From: DATNPH01 sp036703315
GTDB lineage: Bacteria; Cyanobacteriota; Cyanobacteriia; Cyanobacteriales; Coleofasciculaceae
Assembly (NCBI GenBank): GCA_036703315.1
Contig: DATNPH010000270.1
Coordinates: forward strand, 1 to 17,734
Length of the DNA: 17,734 bases
Reading direction: 5' to 3'
The notes below the pieces were generated by a model that was not told the origin of the DNA, did not search any database, and saw only the letters and a list, made by a program, of their open reading frames with translations. The translations under genes and the position numbers were made by a program. Positions 13,184 through 17,734 of this stretch are shown piece after piece; within the stretch, counting starts at the first letter, position 1, and every line of letters starts with the position of its first letter.

Positions 13184-15778
13184 TTACTGTTTGGTCGGCT
13201 GAGCACTAATATGGCAGATTAAGTCCTTGGGCTGAGCTGCTGCCGCCAATTGAGAAGTAGTGCCCACCATGATACGTCCATTTGCCGTAACTGCCATACC
13301 TTGGGCTTCAACAATTGGGTTGCCTAGTTTCCAGGGAGTGGGCAGTGGTGAGGAGGGAGTGGGGAGTGGGTAAGAAGCTTGTTGTTTGGATTCGGCGGGA
13401 AGTGTTTGAACATCGGTCACGACGTATCGACTGCTGAGAGCTTCGTAGGGATTTTGGGGTAAACCGCCGGTGCCTGTTACGGTGAAGCTGCCTTGCTGTT
13501 CGTTGCGCCGGGCTAGACAGCTGTTGGCGATCGCTTCGTCTGGATTGACAAAGGTTGACTCTTGTGTATCTAAAGCATTCTGTAAGCTGAGATCTGGGGT
13601 ATTAATGTTCACGACGCCATTTAACTCAGCCGTTTTCCCAAAAGCAGTGATGTCACTTTCTGGAGTCAGGCGATCGCGGGCTTGTGTGCCAAAGATGCCT
13701 TGAGCATTGATACTAATCTTACCCCCAGAGCCTTGGGGAGCATTAGCCGTAATGTCACTATTTTCTAGAGCGACTAAGGTATTGGTGTCAAGGGTGATAT
13801 TGCCACCCATGGCATTACCGCTCGCATTCGTCGTGATTTCACTTTGACGGCGCAACTGCAAGTCCCGTGTGTTAAGTGTAATGTTGCCGCCCATGCCTGT
13901 CGCCGTTGCTCCGGCGATCGAGCCTTGATTGTCCAGCTTGATGGAGTCAGCAACAATGTTCGCGTTGCCAGCCGCTCCTAAAGCCGCCCCACTCACACTA
14001 ATCACGGCGCGATCGCGAATTCTTAATTGTCCAGTGGTAACTGTCACATCTCCAGCTTTGCCAGTTCCAACGCTGTTAGCGAATAAGCCGCTAGATAACT
14101 GAACAATTTGTGAAAATCCGGTCAGCTCTATAGATTTGGATGCCTCCACCATAATGTTTCCTGCCTGACCACTGGCAAAGGTAGAACTTACTACCGCTGC
14201 TCCATCTTGGATGAGCAAATTTTGGGTGACAATCTTCAAATCCCCAGCCTTTCCAGCCCCAAACGAGTTAGTTGTCACAGAGCTAGGGTAAACGCCACTA
14301 GAAGCGATGCCACTCACCTCTACCGAATCGGAAGCCAGTAAGGTCAAGTTTCCACCTGCTCCCGTGCTGACAGGATTAGCTGTGATTAAACCCCCATCTC
14401 GGACAGTTAATTTACTCGTCTCAATGGTTAAGTTGCCTGCATCTCCGGCATCATTACTAGCTGTAGAAATGCCGCTTGCTGTACGAACATCACCCAAAAA
14501 TGTTTCACTCAGTCCCAAAGCTCTAGAAATTTGGCGCACTATCTCAGCGACACCCAATAACGGTGCTTTTCCAATCACTTCCACTGATTCGGAAGCTCTA
14601 ATCAATAAAGCCCCTCCTTTACCAGAAGCCGCTGTTGAAGCCGCTATCCGTCCACCGTCTTGAACTAGCAGTCTACCGGTTTGGATGGTTAAATTGCCAC
14701 CACTGCCTGCTGCAAAGGTGGTAGTCGAGATCAGGCTAGGTTGAGGCAAGAAAACTCCGATCGCGGTCGCCGGCACATCCAAGGAGCCATCTGTGGCTGT
14801 TCCCAAAACTTCCACGGCTTCCGAGGCATTCACACTCACATTCCCTCCGGCTTGAGATCCAAAGGTTTGAGCTAAAATTTGTGAACCTCCAGTGAGGGTT
14901 ACCTGCTTTCCCTGCACTTGGATTTCTCCGCCACCCGCTCCATCAGCATTGACTGAAGCTCGCTGCGACAGCTGAATATTTTGGAAATTTCGGACTCCCT
15001 GATAGCCTAGGGCGAAACCTGTAGCTGTGGACGTAAGGCTGACTAAACTATTACCCGCAACAGCGCCCAGTTCAATTCGTCCCTGAGGTGCTGTAAGATA
15101 CCCACCTGGCAACGTGACTTCACCACCAATCAATCCTAAAGTTTTCTCTGGCTGTACTTGGAGTCCAACCACTTCACCACTACCAGAGGTTGCTCTGGAT
15201 TGGTTAACAATTCTCCCTGGCATTTCCCCAAATCCCAAACCAACGGGTACATTAACTGTTAGCAGTGAAGATTGGGGATTGGTAGCATTAAACTCACTCC
15301 CATCGGCGAACTTGAGGCTATTGGCTGTACTGCCTAAAAAGGAGCCACCAATATTGAGAGAAGCATTAGGTCCAAAAATAATGCCATTTGGATTGAATAG
15401 GAATAAGTTAGCCGTACCATTAGCTTGGATTAAGCCATCAATCGTTGAGAGAGAACCACCCGTGACGCGGCTGATAATATTTTGAATATCTAGAGCATTG
15501 TTAAAGATGGCTGTGCCACTCGTGGGGACAGAAAATCGCTCGAAACTGTGGAACAGGTTGCTGCCAACTTTCGTGCCGTCCTCAATAATAAAAGTGTTTC
15601 CGTTGGAGGTAACACGCGAATTCATCGGCAGAGTGGTATCTGGGGCAATGGGTACTTGTGCGATCGCACACTTAGAAATTGCTAGATTCAAAAGCGAAAT
15701 ACTACCTACGAGGCAAGGGGCGAAGCCTGTACTCCATAATTTATGGCTAAACGACAGGATTTCCATAAGCTGAACCAT
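13184..15778 (-). CDS. Two-partner-secretion exoprotein with haemagglutination-activity (TPS) domain
   Basis: TpsA-type adhesin of 864 residues. The signal peptide spans residues 1-40, with a hydrophobic core near 22-34 and an AIA cleavage site. The TPS/haemagglutination domain follows (about 45-165), with DGTKVGSNLFHSFERFSV, then FLFNPNGIIFGPNASLNIGG, containing the NPNGI signature the TpsB pore recognises. The rest is a beta-helix made of imperfect repeats of 63-87 residues starting near 359, 446, 509 and 575, each with the pattern L-x-DGG-x-I, a Gly-rich turn and SVEV. A terminal region has one Cys pair-like site (SCLARR) and a Pro-rich stretch (about 803-815) coded by a G-rich repeat. It is probably exported to the cell surface or medium. 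No tpsB is in the window; an IS607 element occupies the DNA just upstream, so promoter supply may be altered. A second ATG lies at codon 5. Confidence 0.93.
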   Translation of the reverse strand: MVQLMEILSFSHKLWSTGFAPCLVGSISLLNLAISKCAIAQVPIAPDTTLPMNSRVTSNGNTFIIEDGTKVGSNLFHSFERFSVPTSGTAIFNNALDIQNIISRVTGGSLSTIDGLIQANGTANLFLFNPNGIIFGPNASLNIGGSFLGSTANSLKFADGSEFNATNPQSSLLTVNVPVGLGFGEMPGRIVNQSRATSGSGEVVGLQVQPEKTLGLIGGEVTLPGGYLTAPQGRIELGAVAGNSLVSLTSTATGFALGYQGVRNFQNIQLSQRASVNADGAGGGEIQVQGKQVTLTGGSQILAQTFGSQAGGNVSVNASEAVEVLGTATDGSLDVPATAIGVFLPQPSLISTTTFAAGSGGNLTIQTGRLLVQDGGRIAASTAASGKGGALLIRASESVEVIGKAPLLGVAEIVRQISRALGLSETFLGDVRTASGISTASNDAGDAGNLTIETSKLTVRDGGLITANPVSTGAGGNLTLLASDSVEVSGIASSGVYPSSVTTNSFGAGKAGDLKIVTQNLLIQDGAAVVSSTFASGQAGNIMVEASKSIELTGFSQIVQLSSGLFANSVGTGKAGDVTVTTGQLRIRDRAVISVSGAALGAAGNANIVADSIKLDNQGSIAGATATGMGGNITLNTRDLQLRRQSEITTNASGNAMGGNITLDTNTLVALENSDITANAPQGSGGKISINAQGIFGTQARDRLTPESDITAFGKTAELNGVVNINTPDLSLQNALDTQESTFVNPDEAIANSCLARRNEQQGSFTVTGTGGLPQNPYEALSSRYVVTDVQTLPAESKQQASYPLPTPSSPLPTPWKLGNPIVEAQGMAVTANGRIMVGTTSQLAAAAQPKDLICHISAQPTKQ
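13333..13370. repeat. G-rich low-complexity repeat inside tpsA
   Basis: Plus-strand GGGAGTGGGCAGTGGTGAGG-type repeat, translated on the minus strand as Pro-rich LPTPSSPLPTPW. It is related to the tracts at 10309-10342 and 13055-13085, but read in the opposite sense to the DUF928 copy. Confidence 0.65.
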
Positions 15779-15779
15779 A

Positions 15780-15930
15780 TTGAGGTGCTAAGGCAGGGTT
15801 ATACAAGCTAATACCATTTGGTTAAACGTTTGATAGTTCCTAATCCCATAGAAAAATATAGAATTAGTTTGCAAGCGTGACCTTGACTGGGTGAACTACT
15901 ACACCCTTTATCCCGTTGCCAAAGGCGTCC
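15780..15930 (-). ncRNA. Candidate omega-RNA (TnpB guide RNA) at the tnpB 3' end
   Basis: IS200/IS605 and IS607 TnpB proteins use an RNA transcribed from the 3' end of tnpB through the right end of the element, its guide copied from flanking DNA. Here the minus strand has compact hairpins in the last 60 bases of tnpB: GCC-TTT-GGC (15918-15926) and GGGTG-N8-CACCC (15889-15906). An ATTAGGAACTATCAAACG-like stretch and ACCA-TT-TGGT lie beyond the stop. The guide would then read towards the tpsA start. Boundaries and fold are inferred from the family only, so the RNA is likely but its ends are approximate. Confidence 0.45.
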
Positions 15931-17093
15931 GGGACTACTTTTCGCATGATGTTGTAGCTGCCGTTGATATCCGAATTGAACTTGATGCCAGAGGAGGCTT
16001 TGTACAGACCTCGTTTGACTCGCTTACCGCTAAACTTGGCATTATGAGCTTCTGGCGTTCCGTAAATGGGAATCGCGTCTAAGTCCAAAAAGCTGGCAAC
16101 GGAAGTGTACGACTCTTCTGTTTGAATGACCTTGATGCCAACGAGCTGCGCTTTGTAGGTCAGCATCTCGACAAACCGAGCATGAGGAACGCTGGTAAAT
16201 TGCTGATTATTGGCTTTACCAATGTTTATCTGTTGCTTCCAGTTGGCATTCTTGCCGATTACCAAAGTGGCAATGTTGCTTTCAACTAGCTTATTGATGA
16301 TGAATCGGCTGGCTTTATGGAGATAGTCTTCTATCTTAAAACCACGCTTTGTCGCTAGTCTTTGTATCCTGTTGGAGGATTGCTTCTTGCCTTGAAGCTG
16401 CGACTGAAGTTTAGCTTTCTGTTTGTTGTAGTAATTGTTGATTGCCTTGACGGGTCTGCCGTTAATCAAGAAAGGTTTGAACCCTTTTTGATTTGAAGTT
16501 ACAGCCGCTAGGTTGTTCAACCCAACATCTATACTTACTACTGCCTCACCATTTACCAGTTGTTCTATAGGTTGAGAGTAAATCACCTCCAGTACGTAGT
16601 AATCAGCCCTGGGAACGATTCTCACTTCGTTGATATTTTCCCTTTTACAACAGAAGAGTAACTTTGTCCCTGATAGCTTTATCCAACCTTTCTTCAACTC
16701 TTTTGAGCTAATAGCTTGGATGGTGTAAACCAGTAAATTGCGCCCCTTCTCTTTAGCCTTGTATTTGGGAAGTTTAGGTTTACCCAAGAACTGGGAAGGG
16801 TTCTTCTTATAGGCTTTGTCAGCTTCTTTCCAAGCTTTCCAGTTCCTATCTAAACATCGCAAAACTTGTTGAGACACCTTTCTGGGTAAGCTACAGTACG
16901 ATTCCTCTTTCTGCATCCGGGATGCCATCTCGTTATAGGAAAGAATCTGGTTAGTCTTAAAAAAGTGCTGTCGGATTTCGTAATTGGCTCGGTTATAGAG
17001 ATTTTTCGACAGATAAGCCAACTCGTCAATCTCTTTCCAGTAAAGAGAACCTCGTTTAATTACGTGCCTCTCAACAAGTCTCATCATCTCCAT
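15864..17093 (-). CDS. tnpB: TnpB, IS607-type RNA-guided nuclease with rearranged RuvC-II
   Basis: TnpB proteins are compact RNA-guided DNA endonucleases of transposons, ancestral to Cas12. The ATG at 17093 overlaps the last 23 bases of tnpA and gives 409 residues, a normal size. An in-frame start at 17162 would lie inside tnpA and encode an unrelated N terminus. The order is N-terminal helical/OB region with YNRANYEIRQHFF, a basic middle, then RuvC. RuvC-I is VSIDVGLNNLAAVTS (Asp189). RuvC-II reads LVIGKNANWKQ, with Gly280 instead of the usual Glu. Glu326/Glu327 in TEESYTS lie 46-47 residues further on. RuvC-III is SDINGSYNI (Asp375). There are no Cys residues after 149, so the CxxC zinc ribbon is absent. 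This pattern fits the Fanzor-like, rearranged-site branch. The frame is intact, so nuclease activity is plausible. Confidence 0.9.
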   Translation of the reverse strand: MEMMRLVERHVIKRGSLYWKEIDELAYLSKNLYNRANYEIRQHFFKTNQILSYNEMASRMQKEESYCSLPRKVSQQVLRCLDRNWKAWKEADKAYKKNPSQFLGKPKLPKYKAKEKGRNLLVYTIQAISSKELKKGWIKLSGTKLLFCCKRENINEVRIVPRADYYVLEVIYSQPIEQLVNGEAVVSIDVGLNNLAAVTSNQKGFKPFLINGRPVKAINNYYNKQKAKLQSQLQGKKQSSNRIQRLATKRGFKIEDYLHKASRFIINKLVESNIATLVIGKNANWKQQINIGKANNQQFTSVPHARFVEMLTYKAQLVGIKVIQTEESYTSVASFLDLDAIPIYGTPEAHNAKFSGKRVKRGLYKASSGIKFNSDINGSYNIMRKVVPDAFGNGIKGVVVHPVKVTLAN

Positions 17094-17655
17094 TAGCTTG
17101 TAGCTCCTGGATGAGTTTTTCTGTCTTTCGCTTCGCTCTACGCATTCCGTAAAGTCTCGCACAAAAAGACGTTATTACCGCAGCAAAGTCGGTCATCAAG
17201 TCGTCTTTGTTGTTTTCAACGCTGTTGACAACTTCCAATCGTCTACCTGTTTGAGATAGCAAAATCTCAATGTAGTTAGCACCAAAGCGAGTCAACCTAT
17301 CTTTATGTTCAACAATCAGTACGTTAAAGCTTTTGTCTGACAAGATAGCGTTTAGCTTTTTACGGTTGTCATTCAAGCCACTTCCGACTTCTTTGACAAC
17401 TTTTTGGATGACATAACCTTTAGCTATAGCATATTGGTTTAGACGTTCTGCTTGTCTATCCAAGTTAGATTTATTTTCCGAACTGGAAACCCTTGCATAG
17501 ATGCAAGCAATAGTAGTACCTGGTTCGCTGTTTTCAACATCAACCAAGATAGTTCCTGTTGGAAGCTGACGACCTTTTATAATCCCCTGCTTCCACCAAT
17601 TCCAAGCCGTTCGATAGCTAACCCCTTGAGATTTTGCGTAATCAGATAGTTTCAT
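17071..17655 (-). CDS. tnpA: TnpA, IS607-family serine recombinase
   Basis: Small serine recombinase (194 residues) that moves the element through a circular intermediate. The N-terminal MerR-like helix-turn-helix (residues 1-40; SDYAKSQGVSYRTAWNWWK) precedes the resolvase core, the reverse of typical resolvases and diagnostic of IS607. The catalytic Ser57 sits in IYARVSS, and EHKDRLTRFG is the second conserved block. The C-terminal helix (LYGMRRAKRKTEKL) fits the family. The frame is intact. The ATG at 17655 lies inside a 10-bp inverted repeat, which suggests autoregulation or a crossover-site contact. The stop overlaps the tnpB start by 23 bases, so translation is probably coupled. Confidence 0.95.
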   Translation of the reverse strand: MKLSDYAKSQGVSYRTAWNWWKQGIIKGRQLPTGTILVDVENSEPGTTIACIYARVSSSENKSNLDRQAERLNQYAIAKGYVIQKVVKEVGSGLNDNRKKLNAILSDKSFNVLIVEHKDRLTRFGANYIEILLSQTGRRLEVVNSVENNKDDLMTDFAAVITSFCARLYGMRRAKRKTEKLIQELQANGDDETC

Positions 17656-17692
17656 GCGGTAATCTTATCGACCCGTGAAGATATTACCGCAT
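17654..17692. promoter_or_regulatory. 10-bp inverted repeat across the tnpA start
   Basis: ATGCGGTAAT (17654-17663) and ATTACCGCAT (17683-17692) are perfect complements 19 bases apart, with one arm overlapping the tnpA start codon. Two arms about three helical turns apart suit dimeric binding by TnpA itself, as an operator or part of the left-end recombination site. It could also be a 5' hairpin hiding the start codon. It is not in the tnpB end region. Confidence 0.4.
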
Positions 17693-17734
17693 TTTTCTAC
17701 AAAATTCTATATTATGAGGAAACGAGAATCATAC

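Larger units (their letters stand above)
15855..17713 (-). mobile_element. IS607-family insertion sequence (tnpA-tnpB)
   Basis: A serine-recombinase tnpA followed by an overlapping tnpB is the IS607-family layout. Exact ends cannot be fixed, because the family leaves no long terminal repeats or target duplication and inserts at short G-rich sites. The limits given are an 11-bp inverted repeat: AATATAGAATT at 15855-15865, overlapping the tnpB stop, and its complement at 17703-17713, upstream of tnpA. The true right end probably lies between 15779 and 15854, and the left end may be outside the window. Both genes are intact, so the copy may be active. Base composition is AT-rich by eye compared with the flanking genes. 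Confidence 0.85.

Noticed and set aside
13774..13956. Possible second gene inside tpsA
   Set aside because: It is a shifted frame in a repeat region of the adhesin and has no family features.
14307..14663. Plus-strand open frames inside tpsA
   Set aside because: They are reverse-frame by-products of the repetitive adhesin gene, with low-complexity translations and no start signals.
17094..17162. Upstream in-frame start for tnpB
   Set aside because: The added 23 residues lie within tnpA and show no TnpB similarity. The ATG at 17093 gives the usual overlap and length.

Overview
The window looks like chromosomal DNA of a cyanobacterium, probably a filamentous one. The evidence is psaD (photosystem I subunit II), a photosystem II-type S4 protein, many copies of the HIP1 octamer GCGATCGC, a DICT-domain sensor kinase, a cyanobacterial-style two-partner-secretion adhesin with CHASE2 and DUF928 neighbours, and several kinds of small intergenic repeats common in these genomes. 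The genus cannot be fixed from sequence alone.

Layout. Positions 1-3285 hold psaD (minus strand), a decayed RAYT/IS200-like transposase split by a 156-bp palindromic MITE-like element, and a DICT-GAF histidine kinase (minus). Positions 3660-6590 hold three minus-strand housekeeping or unknown genes: a membrane-anchored coiled-coil protein, the PSII S4/YlmH-like RNA-binding protein with a clear intrinsic terminator, and a small Gly-rich membrane protein. Positions 6885-9511 carry serA and prmA on the plus strand, separated by an AT-rich repeat that folds back on itself. prmA converges on a hairpin shared with the next block.

Positions 9576-15778 hold a minus-strand cluster transcribed in the order tpsA (haemagglutination-domain exoprotein), CHASE2 class III nucleotide cyclase, DUF928 protein. 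This looks like a surface or secretion module with its own second-messenger enzyme. The cyclase has Glu where adenylyl cyclases have Lys, so cGMP is a plausible product, and it ends in a degenerate PilZ-like domain. G-rich low-complexity repeats of one type occur inside tpsA, inside the DUF928 gene and between genes.

Positions 15780-17734 hold an IS607-family insertion sequence (tnpA serine recombinase overlapping tnpB) sitting directly upstream of tpsA. Its TnpB lacks the usual RuvC-II Glu and the zinc ribbon, but has a Glu pair 46-47 residues downstream. This matches the rearranged catalytic site known from Fanzor-like RNA-guided nucleases. An omega-RNA probably spans the 3' end of tnpB and the right end of the element. 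This TnpB with its guide-RNA locus, followed by the cyclase/adhesin cluster, is the most interesting content of the window.
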